Shown here: piece after piece, positions 16,527 through 25,856 of the stretch
Numbering within the stretch: position 1 is the stretch's first letter
Layout of the letters: the number at the start of each line of letters is the position of its first letter
Origin: Bacillus sp. CECT 9360
GTDB taxonomy: Bacteria; Bacillota; Bacilli; Bacillales; DSM-1321
DNA length: 64,000 nt
Direction of reading: 5' to 3'
Assembly (NCBI RefSeq): GCF_918741275.1
Contig: NZ_CAKKNA010000005.1
Location: 1 to 64,000, forward strand
The notes under the pieces: generated by a model
The model's input: only the letters and a program-made list of their open reading frames with translations
The model's database searches: none
Told to the model about the DNA's origin: nothing
Position numbers and translations under genes: made by a program

Positions 16527-18361
16527 TTTACTACCTCTTGCCTGACAGACGACAGCACTAGACCGGTCGCCACTGCATTTCGAGGTCCTTCAGTGCCGCG
16601 TATATTGGCAAAGCCTGCTACAATGCCATACTTGCCCAATTCCTCTGTCAACATTTGCGGGATTTCGAAATCAAGTGCAGATCCCCCTACCATGACAACA
16701 AAAGACAAATGCTTTAAATTGCCTGTTGGAATGATACGCTTTAAAGCCCGGCGTGCATTTGTTACAAATACTCTGCGTTTAGCACTACGTCTTATCTCCC
16801 TAATTTTGTCCATAGAAGCTTTAGTTGTTAAAGGAGTTAAATCATTCTCTTCCCTAATGACTACTTTCCCAAATGTATACGAGGGAAAAGGGTTTTCGGA
16901 AAATAAAATCGTTCCGTCTTCCAGCTGCATATGGAATAAACTTAATACTTTGCCTAGTGGATATTTTTTTATTTTTTCGGCCAGTTCCTTGTCTGCTAAC
17001 GCTAATTCTGAATTAATTAACATCGTGACCATATCACCTGCACCTGCTAAGTGGCTTGAGGTGATTTTGCCCGCTTCATTCATCATGGCTGCATCAGTTG
17101 AGCCCCCGCCCATATCGAGAATCACAATTGGTTTTCGTGTACCGGGCGTAGTTAAGGCTCCTAGTATCGCCATCTCCGCTTCAACACCGCCGATTTCAAC
17201 TGCTATTCCAACTTCTTCTTCCAATAAAGAAGCTACTCTTTGGACGGGTACTTTATCGGTCTTAACCATAGAGGCTAAAGCAACACCACTTTCCATGGAA
17301 AGCTCTCCAGCCATCGATCCGCTAATAGAAGTTGGAATAACTGCATCAACAGCAAGAAAATCTGAGATCTTGATCTCGCTTGGGGATTGTCCGGTGAGCT
17401 CTGCTAGGTCATGGCGCAGACCGTTAAACATGCCTCCGACGTTCGTCCCGGTTTCACCTTGGACGTCTATCAACTCTTCCAATTTGTCATACGTACTCAT
17501 AATCGATTCTGCTCCATCATTAATGGAAACTTCCAGCTGCTGGTTATTGGAACCTATTAATATGACATGGCCCGCTTCTATTTTCCGTTCTACCACTTCT
17601 CCCTGGGGTGTGCGGATTACAACCGCCGAGCGGTTACCTACTAATGCTTTTGCGACTAGCGCGATCTGGATCGTTTGGTCAGGATCTAATTGAAAGACGG
17701 TGGAAAGGCCGTATGGATTGCTTAAGGTACGAATCACATGGCCGGGTAAAGCGACTTCAATTGCAGCCTGCTTGTTTAGAGGAACTTTTTCTATCAAAGA
17801 TACCTCATCGACGATTGGTATTTTTTTATTTAGACGGTTGTGTATTAATACGCCGTCATCTTTTTGAACAATCGCTCCAGTGATCGTTATTCCTTTTCTT
17901 GCTGCTTCGTTTAGCCGGTGGGCCACCCATTCATAGTCGAAAGATTTAGGAATGACCGCGATAAAATCTTCATCTGTTTTCTGTAACTCAGATAATTGAT
18001 CAATTAACACGGTTGTTCCCACACCTATTCCAGCTCCCCCAGGAGTATCTGGATTGTGGCCGATCATTGAAGATTCAGTGATGATCGTTTCACTAATCAG
18101 ATCCATCGCTAAGTCGCCAATAACCGGAACAGCATCATTCAAGCGAATAAGATTAATATCCGTTAGTTTAATGCCTGCCTTCTTGGCTGCTTCACTTAAT
18201 GCAAGGCGAATCCCTTTTACATTATCTGTAGTCCCTTTTATGCCCGTTGTTTTGACTAAGTGCTGCGACAGAAAACGGGCTTGCCCACTATGAACACTTG
18301 AGATCGCTACCTCAGTCGATGAATTGCCAATATCGACACCGACTAAAATTTTCGTTGCCAT
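16523..18361 (-). CDS. pduG: Diol/glycerol dehydratase reactivase, large subunit (DdrA/PduG-like)
   Basis: A 612-residue actin/Hsp70-like ATPase that exchanges inactive cobalamin on the dehydratase. The N terminus carries the phosphate-binding motif GVDIGNSSTEVAI; a second actin-like motif VILDMGGGSTDAAMM lies near residue 420, and MVGGSALDFEIPQ near the C terminus. Length agrees with PduG/DdrA (about 610). It is co-translated with the small subunit downstream and follows pduE by four bases. Confidence 0.95.
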   Translation of the reverse strand: MATKILVGVDIGNSSTEVAISSVHSGQARFLSQHLVKTTGIKGTTDNVKGIRLALSEAAKKAGIKLTDINLIRLNDAVPVIGDLAMDLISETIITESSMIGHNPDTPGGAGIGVGTTVLIDQLSELQKTDEDFIAVIPKSFDYEWVAHRLNEAARKGITITGAIVQKDDGVLIHNRLNKKIPIVDEVSLIEKVPLNKQAAIEVALPGHVIRTLSNPYGLSTVFQLDPDQTIQIALVAKALVGNRSAVVIRTPQGEVVERKIEAGHVILIGSNNQQLEVSINDGAESIMSTYDKLEELIDVQGETGTNVGGMFNGLRHDLAELTGQSPSEIKISDFLAVDAVIPTSISGSMAGELSMESGVALASMVKTDKVPVQRVASLLEEEVGIAVEIGGVEAEMAILGALTTPGTRKPIVILDMGGGSTDAAMMNEAGKITSSHLAGAGDMVTMLINSELALADKELAEKIKKYPLGKVLSLFHMQLEDGTILFSENPFPSYTFGKVVIREENDLTPLTTKASMDKIREIRRSAKRRVFVTNARRALKRIIPTGNLKHLSFVVMVGGSALDFEIPQMLTEELGKYGIVAGFANIRGTEGPRNAVATGLVLSSVRQEVVK

Positions 18362-18365
18362 TCCT

Positions 18366-18800
18366 TCAGTCCTCTAGTTTCTTTAATCGGCCACGTCTCT
18401 CATATACATCCGCAGCTTCACGAATTAATCCGGCATTTTCGATTGCTCCATATTTCGTTTCTAATTCATCGGCTATCACTAATAGTTCTTCTTTGGTGGA
18501 ACGGTTAGGACGCAGAGCATTATAGATCTCCAATATACGCGCATCTGATATACTGATCATTTCGGCTGCCCGGCGGAAATTTTTCGCCAGCTGAGTTCTT
18601 CCTAAACTTTCACTAATATCCGCATGCATTTCAAGCGTTTTCGGACTGATACGCAAATCTGCCGCTGTTACTTCTCCCTTTAATGCAGCATCCAATGTCA
18701 AATCTTTATAGGATTTTTGCGTAGGCGTAAATAACAAATCCGGACTCTTTGAACCGAGCGGATAATTTTCTCTGGTTAATGTTTTTGTTTGATTTTCCAT
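18366..18800 (-). CDS. pduE: B12-dependent diol/glycerol dehydratase, small subunit
   Basis: The 144-residue gamma subunit of the adenosylcobalamin-dependent dehydratase. The segment YPLGSKSPDLLFTPTQKSYKD and the C-terminal helical part (RAAEMISISDARILEIYNAL) are typical of PduE/DhaE/DdhC. The gene has GGAGGAG upstream of its ATG. It follows pduD by 12 bases. Confidence 0.93.
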   Translation of the reverse strand: MENQTKTLTRENYPLGSKSPDLLFTPTQKSYKDLTLDAALKGEVTAADLRISPKTLEMHADISESLGRTQLAKNFRRAAEMISISDARILEIYNALRPNRSTKEELLVIADELETKYGAIENAGLIREAADVYERRGRLKKLED

Positions 18801-18812
18801 CTGCTTCTCCTC

Positions 18813-19391
18813 CTAGTCCTTAATTAGGAATTCTGCTTTTAATTCAACCGGCTTATGGTCCTTAATAATGGACTGGCACTCTTTTAAATAAAGCAGAGCC
18901 GCCGCCGCTTGGTATTTTGGACGGGCCATTTGATCATTTACGACTGGTACAGGACTCGGGCTTTCTCCTAGAGCGTACATCGCTGCATTCCGCCCAATCG
19001 CCCGGTATGTTTCTAACGTAATTAATGGAGATTGAGGAAATAACTCTAAATTGCTAAGTGGATCTAAGTCACGTTGATGAATGACTGTCGTGCCGCGCGA
19101 TTGCAGTCCAATACCGATCCCTGAACCGCTCATTTTCGCTGCTCCGTGAGCCATAAAAGCTAAGTCAGCTGTACGCAAGCTACGTATTACCCGCGGAACC
19201 GCCCCTTGCTCTTCAATCCCGGAAATAACTTCACGCAGCACGAGAGCATGATCGATTTTCACAATTGTTTTGTTCATTTCTTTTCCAAAAGCAGGAGCTA
19301 CAGCGATAATGACCTCTCTTGGATTTGTTCCTTTTGTTGCAGGTCCAATTTCGGTTAATTTCATCTCAACAGTAAACGTTGCTGTCGACAT
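18813..19391 (-). CDS. pduD: B12-dependent diol/glycerol dehydratase, medium subunit
   Basis: The 192-residue beta subunit, which with the large subunit forms the corrinoid-binding interface. Recognised by the Rossmann-like opening [20 protein letters not shown] and the central [20 protein letters not shown] and [12 protein letters not shown]. It lacks the long N-terminal extension that targets PduD to microcompartments in Salmonella; the conserved core begins almost at once, which agrees with the absence of shell genes in this window. Confidence 0.93.
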   Translation of the reverse strand: MSTATFTVEMKLTEIGPATKGTNPREVIIAVAPAFGKEMNKTIVKIDHALVLREVISGIEEQGAVPRVIRSLRTADLAFMAHGAAKMSGSGIGIGLQSRGTTVIHQRDLDPLSNLELFPQSPLITLETYRAIGRNAAMYALGESPSPVPVVNDQMARPKYQAAAALLYLKECQSIIKDHKPVELKAEFLIKD

Positions 19392-19403
19392 CTCAATTCC
19401 TCC

Positions 19404-21071
19404 TTAATCAAAGTCTTTTGGACTGATGGCCTGGCGGATTCCTTTGATTTCTTCCCATCTTTCTTCGCTTAACCGATAACCTGTTCCGGGCCCTTGGTAA
19501 TCGTTTTCATCATTAACCGCGCTTATCACGACATTATCTTTATTAATAATCGCTGATGTATGCAAATAGTCGCCTGCTACCCTTTGTTTCAACATATTAA
19601 AAACTCGTTCCGCTGTTTGTCTGTAGCCGCGTTTCGCCAAAATTAACGCAATGTCAAATCCTGATATGCCGTCACGCAAAATTCGCTCAGCTGATTTCAA
19701 ATCTTCGACCACATTTCTAGGAGGCATATCCTCGCTGCTGTTGCCATAAGTAGCGGCTTCAACCTCTTCATCTGTGATGACCGGGAATCCAAGCTCTTCG
19801 AAAATAGCTTGCATTGCCTTCGCCGCCTGATAACGGACCTCAATAACGCTTTCTTCATCGACCGGTTTTAACCCGCCGTCCACCATCATATCCCGCTGAA
19901 TAATTAAGTAATCGTCGAGGTCGCTGGAATCCATATTCGATCCGGCAAACATATCCTCATTGTTCGGTACAGCGCTAAATCCGGAAAAAATAAAGTCTGT
20001 ACCCGGAAGCATTTGGGTAAGCATCTTTGCACTTCTGCGGATTTCAGAATGTGAAAAGGTCTGGTCATTTCCAGAGGCTACTTCCATATCAAACAGAGTC
20101 GTAGCCAGATTTTCCGCTAATACGGCGCGAATTCCGCTCGGTACAGAAGCCGGAATGCCTATACAGCTAATCGACCCATTTTGCAGACCTTGTACACCGG
20201 CTCCTTTGGCCATCATGACACAGCGAATTTCTAAATAAAGCATTGATTTCCCTTCGGCACCGGCCATTTGTACTTCTGAACCCGTACCCGAAGTAAAACG
20301 CATTTTCGCACCGCGTGAAGCATAGGCAGAGGCTAGAAATGATTTAGACCAGGGAGTATCATCTCCATCAATAAAAACAGGTTCCGTGCCATAAATGGAA
20401 ATCGTTTCTGCATAAGAGGTTAATCCAAGCATTGCCAGGCGGAGTTCCGTTGCTTCTTCTAAAGAATCCTGCGTTAAGATCCCTCCCCTGGCTGTTTGGG
20501 AACCCACGAGTAAGGCTAGAGCATTAAAAGGAGCATACCTGACAACGCCAACCGTTGTTTCTTGTTCATCAAACCCGTAAAGACCCGCTTCCGCAGCATC
20601 TGCAGCCATAAGTACCGGATTATCCCGTACATTTGTGACATGGCATTGGTTTCCAGGTGTTTTCCTGGCTCTCATTTTTTGCAGAGCCATCATCATTTCA
20701 ACAACATTCATATGATTAAGCACTTCTAGCACTTTTGCGGGAGTAAGCCCTTTACTTAATTCTAAAATCTCTCCCCGGGACACATTGATATCCACAAGTT
20801 TTCGGGCAATCTCGACGCTGTCTAGAGCTACTACTTGTTCAGTTACGCTAGCATCTATCATGTAATCTGCAATAAATTGATCCAACATATCAAATTCATC
20901 TCGTAATTTACCATCTAATTCTATGATCCTGCCATCTTTCACTTTGACAGAGGACTTGGGATCATGGGGACTAGACATAGCGACAAATCCCATTTCGGGC
21001 CATTCTGTTACAAATCCATCACTATTAACCGGTCTGTCTTCTAAAATTTCAAATCGTTTTGAACGTAGCAT
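19404..21071 (-). CDS. pduC: B12-dependent diol/glycerol dehydratase, large subunit
   Basis: The 555-residue catalytic alpha subunit (TIM barrel), which converts 1,2-propanediol to propanal or glycerol to 3-hydroxypropanal by adenosylcobalamin radical chemistry. Length and motifs match PduC/DhaB: KRFEILEDRPVNSDGFV, the core ARKTPGNQCHVTN, FTSGTGSEVQMAGAEGKSM and FSGFSAVPNNEDMF. Sequence inspection cannot separate diol from glycerol dehydratase. First gene of the operon pduC-D-E-G-H, GlcG-like, pduO. Confidence 0.95.
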   Translation of the reverse strand: MLRSKRFEILEDRPVNSDGFVTEWPEMGFVAMSSPHDPKSSVKVKDGRIIELDGKLRDEFDMLDQFIADYMIDASVTEQVVALDSVEIARKLVDINVSRGEILELSKGLTPAKVLEVLNHMNVVEMMMALQKMRARKTPGNQCHVTNVRDNPVLMAADAAEAGLYGFDEQETTVGVVRYAPFNALALLVGSQTARGGILTQDSLEEATELRLAMLGLTSYAETISIYGTEPVFIDGDDTPWSKSFLASAYASRGAKMRFTSGTGSEVQMAGAEGKSMLYLEIRCVMMAKGAGVQGLQNGSISCIGIPASVPSGIRAVLAENLATTLFDMEVASGNDQTFSHSEIRRSAKMLTQMLPGTDFIFSGFSAVPNNEDMFAGSNMDSSDLDDYLIIQRDMMVDGGLKPVDEESVIEVRYQAAKAMQAIFEELGFPVITDEEVEAATYGNSSEDMPPRNVVEDLKSAERILRDGISGFDIALILAKRGYRQTAERVFNMLKQRVAGDYLHTSAIINKDNVVISAVNDENDYQGPGTGYRLSEERWEEIKGIRQAISPKDFD

Positions 21072-21136
21072 GCAGACGTATCCCTCTTTCTATAAATTAT
21101 TTGTATAAAAAAGTATTTGTAGAATACGTGATTTCT

Positions 21137-21152
21137 TCTACTAGTTAGTAGA
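21137..21152. promoter_or_regulatory. Perfect inverted repeat upstream of pduC
   Basis: TCTACTA-GT-TAGTAGA lies 66 bases before the pduC start. It may be a regulator site for the AraC-type response regulator or part of the promoter region. I looked for a cobalamin riboswitch in 21075-21345 on both strands and saw no B12-box-like sequence. The rest of this gap holds no gene. Confidence 0.4.
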
Positions 21153-21345
21153 GCATATAAATTCTCTATTTACTTCTAGTTCTCTAGTGAATTTACTGAA
21201 CGATATTTACTCTCGCTCTTAAGGAATGCCTGAATTTTCATCACCTACCTCCCTTACTATCACTATTTATTATAATTTTCTGATATTTTGTTGTCTCTAG
21301 AGTTTCATTACATTCATTAGCATTTTCTTCACCTTTTTATGCTAA

Positions 21346-21416
21346 TCAAAAAAAAGGCATTTATCGTCAGCATATCCTCGAGATAAGGAACATGCTTTGA
21401 TAATGCCCTGAGCTTT
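21346..21416 (-). terminator. Terminator of the fumarase gene
   Basis: On the minus strand GGCATT-ATC and AGCAT-TCC pair with GGA-ATGCT and GATAAATGCC in one long imperfect stem, followed by TTTTTTTTG. Confidence 0.8.
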
Positions 21417-21439
21417 TTTATTATTGAGAAGCTATGAAA

Positions 21440-23014
21440 TTAATTAAATACAGGTTCTTTAAATTGTGCCAGTTTTTCAAGTGAGGTTTGCGCAACATCT
21501 TTGTGGAGACTGTTTCCATGGGAATCCATCGTCACGACAGCCGTAAATCCTTCCACTTTCAGGTGCCACATCGCTTCCGGAATGCCGAATTCCATTAAGT
21601 CCACGCCTTCTACTGATTTAATGCAGTCCGCATAATACTGGGCGGCTCCTCCGATTGCGTTCAAATAGACACCGCCGTGTTCATGAAGCGCTTCAAGGGT
21701 TTTTGGTCCCATTCCGCCTTTTCCGATTACGGCACGGATGCCGAACTTCTTCATAATATCACCCTGGTATGGCTCCTCACGAATCGATGTAGTCGGTCCG
21801 GCAGCTTTTACGTGCCATTTGCCTGCTTCATCCTTCATCATAACCGGTCCGCAATGGTAAATAACCTGTCCATTCAGGTCAACCGGTGCATCATGATCTG
21901 ATAAATATTTGTGGATGGCGTCACGGCCTGTGTACATCATACCCGTTATGTGAACGACATCGCCCACCTTTAATTCACGGATTTTCTCTTCTGTGATCGG
22001 AGCAGTCAATACGACTTCACGATTTGTCGTTGCGGGAGCAGTTTCAACGGCAGCAGCCGTTTCAACAGCGGCCAGTTCTTTTTCCGCTTCTGCAGCGAAA
22101 TCGATTTTATCGCCTTCCTGATACAGCCACTCGTTGATTGTCCCGGTTTCCGGATTCACTTTTACCCCTAAACGGCGGAAAGCCCAACAATTATAGGCGA
22201 CAGAAACGAAAAAGCTGGCAGGAATCCGATGCATGACACCGATTTTGCAGCCGAGCAAAGTTGTTTCGCCACCGAAGCCCATTGTGCCGATTCCGAGTTC
22301 ATTCGCTGTTTCCGTTATATATTCTTCAAGCTTACGAAGATCTTCGTGAGGATTCACGTCATCTGCGCTTCTGAATAATTGTTCCTTCGCTAAATCATAT
22401 CCGGAAGAACGGTCTCCCCCGATCCCCACGCCAATGAAGCCGGCGCTGCAGCCTTGTCCCTGTGCCTGGTAGACAGAGTGAAGGATGCATTTGCGGATAC
22501 CATCCAAGTCCCGGCCAGCTTTACCCAGTCCATCAAGCTCGCAAGGAAGGCTGTACTGAATGTTTTTATTTTCACAGCCGCCACCCTTTAAGATAAGCCG
22601 TACATCTATGTAATCTTTTTCCCATTGTTCAAATTTCATGACCGGAAGGCCAAGACCGAGATTGTCGCCGCTGTTTTTTCCTGTTAACGAATCAACCGAG
22701 TTTGGGCGCATTTTGCCATTATTTGTTGCCTGGACCATGGCCTGTTTGATTGCTTCTTTAATTTCAAGCTGGTTAACCCCCACCGGTGTTTTGATCTTGA
22801 ATGTAGGCAGTCCTGTATCCTGGCAAATCGGGGATACTTTATCGTCTGCCATCGAGATGTTTTGGGTAATCGTCGACAAGCTCATGGCGGAACGGGTTCC
22901 CGCATTTTCACGCTCTTTTGCACCCTTGATTGCTCTGCGAACATCCTTTGGCAGATTCGTTGACGTTTCAACAATCAGGTTGTACATGCTTTCTTGAAAT
23001 CTCTGAATATTCAT
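21440..23014 (-). CDS. fumA: Class I fumarate hydratase ([4Fe-4S] type)
   Basis: Interconverts fumarate and L-malate in the citric acid cycle. The 524-residue protein has both class I halves joined: the alpha domain (PICQDTGLPTFKIKTPVG, ENKNIQYSLPC, HSVYQAQGQGCSAGFIGVGIGGDR) and the beta domain from about residue 350 (VHITGMMYTGRDAIHKYL, YHCGPVM, GPTTSIREEPYQ, IGKGGMGPKTLEAL). The cysteines in the PICQDTG, GQGCSAG and TTLLGCKIG motifs fit the cluster ligands. An alanine-rich linker (about 325-345) joins the domains. I use ATG 23014 (GGGGGAAGG upstream); the longer frame adds 20 unsupported residues. B. subtilis relies on class II FumC, so this is notable but not rare in Bacillaceae. Confidence 0.92.
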   Translation of the reverse strand: MNIQRFQESMYNLIVETSTNLPKDVRRAIKGAKERENAGTRSAMSLSTITQNISMADDKVSPICQDTGLPTFKIKTPVGVNQLEIKEAIKQAMVQATNNGKMRPNSVDSLTGKNSGDNLGLGLPVMKFEQWEKDYIDVRLILKGGGCENKNIQYSLPCELDGLGKAGRDLDGIRKCILHSVYQAQGQGCSAGFIGVGIGGDRSSGYDLAKEQLFRSADDVNPHEDLRKLEEYITETANELGIGTMGFGGETTLLGCKIGVMHRIPASFFVSVAYNCWAFRRLGVKVNPETGTINEWLYQEGDKIDFAAEAEKELAAVETAAAVETAPATTNREVVLTAPITEEKIRELKVGDVVHITGMMYTGRDAIHKYLSDHDAPVDLNGQVIYHCGPVMMKDEAGKWHVKAAGPTTSIREEPYQGDIMKKFGIRAVIGKGGMGPKTLEALHEHGGVYLNAIGGAAQYYADCIKSVEGVDLMEFGIPEAMWHLKVEGFTAVVTMDSHGNSLHKDVAQTSLEKLAQFKEPVFN

Positions 23015-23219
23015 GGTTCCTTCCCCCTCTAACTTCACCAAAGTCATAAAAAAAGAATAATCAAAATTTTTCATTTCCCGTTACATTATACTCCTAACCC
23101 TTTGATTAGAAAAGATATCTGCTGTAACCGATTACAAGAGAACAAAAATAAAAAACCCTGTATCTAAAACAAGGTTTCCAGCATGTTCTCCCGTTCACAA
23201 TCATAAAATGGAAAACAAA

Positions 23220-23408
23220 TTATTCTGCTTTGCGCTCTTTAAATTGTTCTACTTTTATTTCTAACTCATCAATCAGGCTGATTAAACGGTCTATATCTTC
23301 CAGCCCTGTATGTTCTGGCTCGATGTTGTCAATAACCTCCATGAACATGGATAGGCGTTCTTTTAGATATATTAATTGATCATCTTTATTCGTTATCGAT
23401 TTCCCCAC
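23220..23408 (-). CDS. Small SE1561/YfjT-like protein
   Basis: A 62-residue acidic, helical protein (VGKSITNKDDQLIYLKERL, then EPEHTGLEDIDRLISLIDEL) of the small family often labelled SE1561, which in B. subtilis-type genomes sits beside yfkAB. Function unknown. I chose the GTG at 23408, five bases after AAAGGAGTGA; the longer frame starts inside that site. Confidence 0.7.
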   Translation of the reverse strand: MGKSITNKDDQLIYLKERLSMFMEVIDNIEPEHTGLEDIDRLISLIDELEIKVEQFKERKAE

Positions 23409-23560
23409 GAATTTCACTCCTTTCAACCCTTATTATCCTAACGAAACATAAGAAATAGTGCAACTAAATCCTTAGAAATTGGTGCTCGCACATTGACATT
23501 GTCAGGCTGCTTTCCGATAATGAGTGAGGGCCTTAAGCCACAATAAGGAGTTTACATATA

Positions 23561-24688
23561 ATGATATATACAAAAAACGACCTATTAAAACCGATTTCCC
23601 CTGAGCACGATCCATGGGAAGCATATATGGACATCAAACAGTACGGAAAACTTATGCTTACAAACATTGAATTAACGACGACGACTTTATGCAATATGAG
23701 ATGCGAACATTGTGCTGTCGGTTATACACTTCAGCCAAAGGATCCCGATGCGCTTCCACTGGACCTTTTAATACAAAGGCTAGATGAGATTCCATCACTT
23801 CGTTCATTGAGTCTAACAGGCGGCGAGCCGATGCTTTCGAAGAAACAGGTGCAAAATTATGTGGCTCCTCTTTTAAAGTACGCGCGCGCGCGAGGCGTAC
23901 GTACCCAGATCAATTCTAATTTAACATTGGATTTGGAGCGATATGAAGCAATCATTCCTTATTTGGATGTTCTGCACATCTCCCATAACTGGGGAACTCT
24001 CGATGATTTTATTGATGGCGGATTTGCGATGATGGAACGCAAGCCTACACGTGAACAGCGAGCGAAGCTATTTGAAAAAATGATTGAAAACTCCCGTGCT
24101 TTGTCCATTGCAGGTGTACTTGTGTCAGCTGAAACGATGCTGAATAAACGGACGCTTCCGCATCTTGCGCATATCCACCGGCAAATCGTTGAAGAAATGG
24201 GCTGCAGACGCCATGAAGTTCATCCGATGTACCCCAGTGATTGGGCATCGAACCTCGAAACCCTATCATTAGATGAGATGCGAAATGCTATCCATCATCT
24301 GCTCGATATCCGTGACAAGGACAATTGGATGCTGTTCGGGACATTACCGTTCTATTCATGCAGCAATAACGAAGAAGATTTGCACCTTCTTAAACGGCTG
24401 TATGGCACCGAAAAAGTAACCGTAAGAAATGATCCCGATGGGCGCTCTCGCTTGAATGTCAATATTTTTACCGGTGAAGTGATTGTTACCGATTTTGGCG
24501 ATGCACCATCCCTCGGAAATATTGTCGACCGACCGCTTCAAGCGTCATACGAGACTTGGATGGATTCCAAGCTTGCCATGCAATTGAACTGCCATTGTCC
24601 TTCCGTTCAATGTCTCGGTCCGAACGTGCTTGTTAAAAATGCTTACTATCCCGAAACCAATTTCAATGAAAGAAAAACGAATATTTAA
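23561..24688 (+). CDS. yfkAB: Radical SAM protein YfkAB with CxCxxxxC motif
   Basis: A 375-residue radical SAM enzyme. The cluster motif is TLCNMRCEHCAVGY (CxxxCxxC, about residues 45-55), followed by the glycine-rich SAM segment LSLTGGEPML. The C terminus has an auxiliary cysteine motif NCHCPSVQCLG (CxCxxxxC), which gives the family its name. The substrate is unknown. AAGGAG lies ten bases before the ATG. It converges with yfkD. Confidence 0.88.
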   Translation: MIYTKNDLLKPISPEHDPWEAYMDIKQYGKLMLTNIELTTTTLCNMRCEHCAVGYTLQPKDPDALPLDLLIQRLDEIPSLRSLSLTGGEPMLSKKQVQNYVAPLLKYARARGVRTQINSNLTLDLERYEAIIPYLDVLHISHNWGTLDDFIDGGFAMMERKPTREQRAKLFEKMIENSRALSIAGVLVSAETMLNKRTLPHLAHIHRQIVEEMGCRRHEVHPMYPSDWASNLETLSLDEMRNAIHHLLDIRDKDNWMLFGTLPFYSCSNNEEDLHLLKRLYGTEKVTVRNDPDGRSRLNVNIFTGEVIVTDFGDAPSLGNIVDRPLQASYETWMDSKLAMQLNCHCPSVQCLGPNVLVKNAYYPETNFNERKTNI

Positions 24689-24745
24689 AATCAAGAAAAT
24701 GATGAGTTTGAACCGTTCTTATAAATTTCCAATAAGAGGATCCCT

Positions 24746-24829
24746 GATTCAAACGGAAATCATTATGATTTAACCGAAACATCGGTCGATTCAAACGAAA
24801 ATACCAGTCACTTAAACGAAAACAGAAAT
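24746..24829 (+). repeat. Four 21-bp periodic repeats, core TTMAAACGAAA
   Basis: Units start at 24746, 24767, 24788 and 24809; each begins GATT/CACT followed by YAAMCGRAA, and the other half of each unit is variable. The array lies between convergent yfkAB and yfkD, just before their shared terminator. The same unit recurs at 35119-35210. Confidence 0.7.
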
Positions 24830-24853
24830 CGACGTTCTCAAGATTGTCCCATG

Positions 24854-24886
24854 AAAAACCCGGCCATTTTTTGTGGCCGGGTTGTG
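24854..24886. terminator. Bidirectional terminator between yfkAB and yfkD
   Basis: AACCCGGCCA pairs with TGGCCGGGTT around a TTTTTTG loop. Confidence 0.88.
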
Positions 24887-24887
24887 T

Positions 24888-25706
24888 TTATTTTGGCGTA
24901 TTGCTCGCAGTGAAGCTGAAAGATAGCAGATCCTGAACAGGAATCCAGGCACCAATGCCCTGGGAAGTTACATTTTTCACAGATAGAGTACGTTTATTCC
25001 CTTTCAGGATTAAATAAACTTCTCCATAAGTCACTTTGCCTTTTTCGTTAACGGCCGACGAATAGGCATGCAAATATCCAAGCCTGTTCGCAGGAATGTT
25101 ATAAACCTGATCTTTTTTGGTACCCGCGCCTACAATCGTTTCAAAAGCGAGTGGCAGGTTCGTTTTTTCGGTTGCCTTTAACAGCATCATTTTTTGGACA
25201 TCCTCGGATGCCGGAATCTTGGCAGTCAGACCGCCTCGAATTGTTTTTTGCGCTTCTTGAACATAGTGGATTTTGTAAGGCACGTTTGTTCCACGGTTAT
25301 CAAAATAATTCGTATTGATTTTTTGATACTCCCAATTTGGAGACGTTTCTGTCGATTGGTAATTCAATGCCCAGTGTCCCAAATAAACGGTGGCTCGATA
25401 TCCAAATGCAAGTGGTGCTTTTGCAATGTTTGATTCATTCAGCATATGAATGAGTTCAGGATTTTCAATTTTCGTATCTGAAGAATCAATTAACTGCGTT
25501 GCAAGCTCACTAGGCTGCAATAATGGCAGATCCTGTGTCGGGTTTGGATAGGTATTTTCTTTTGTGATATTCAATACTGTTGGCGGTACATTCACTTTAG
25601 AAACCGCCGGCGCTTTATCCTCTGCTGACTTAGGGGTGGCTTCGGTGGTGTCCGGTAAAAAAACAGCCAATAACAGGGTTGCTAACAAGAATACAAGGCG
25701 TCTCAT
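24888..25706 (-). CDS. yfkD: YfkD-family exported protein
   Basis: A 272-residue protein with a signal peptide (hydrophobic residues about 3-20), then a Lys/Pro-rich linker and a soluble domain. It matches the YfkD family by context (between yfkAB and chaA/yfkE) and length. Function unknown; probably outside the membrane. AAAAGGAGTG lies eight bases or so before the ATG. Confidence 0.8.
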   Translation of the reverse strand: MRRLVFLLATLLLAVFLPDTTEATPKSAEDKAPAVSKVNVPPTVLNITKENTYPNPTQDLPLLQPSELATQLIDSSDTKIENPELIHMLNESNIAKAPLAFGYRATVYLGHWALNYQSTETSPNWEYQKINTNYFDNRGTNVPYKIHYVQEAQKTIRGGLTAKIPASEDVQKMMLLKATEKTNLPLAFETIVGAGTKKDQVYNIPANRLGYLHAYSSAVNEKGKVTYGEVYLILKGNKRTLSVKNVTSQGIGAWIPVQDLLSFSFTASNTPK

Positions 25707-25821
25707 GATGTTGCACTCCTTTTACGAGATAATCTAATTTGTTATTAGATTTAACGGAAAGCCTTATTTTATACGTAAATCAATGCTGGAAAAATATTTT
25801 ACTTTTTAAAGGTTCAGAATA

Positions 25822-25850
25822 TTTACAATTTTACATTTATGTATTATACT
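25822..25850 (+). promoter_or_regulatory. SigA-type promoter facing into the yfkD-chaA gap
   Basis: TTTACA (25822-25827), a 17-base spacer and TATACT (25845-25850). A transcript would start near 25857. There is no obvious protein gene downstream on this strand before the terminator at 26172-26209. Confidence 0.65.
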
Positions 25851-25856
25851 TAATAT

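Noticed and set aside
16593-17693. Long plus-strand open frame (366 codons) opposite the reactivase large subunit
   Set aside because: It is an antisense shadow of pduG; composition is Ser/Pro/Ile-rich without family motifs or a ribosome binding site.
12832-21071. Bacterial microcompartment shell genes in the dehydratase cluster
   Set aside because: Every gap was examined; all genes are assigned and none encodes a BMC or BMV domain protein.
21075-21345. Cobalamin riboswitch before the dehydratase operon
   Set aside because: No B12-box-like sequence on either strand and no matching expression platform.
24746-24829. Possible CRISPR array
   Set aside because: Only 21-bp period with partly conserved units, no repeat-spacer structure and no cas genes.
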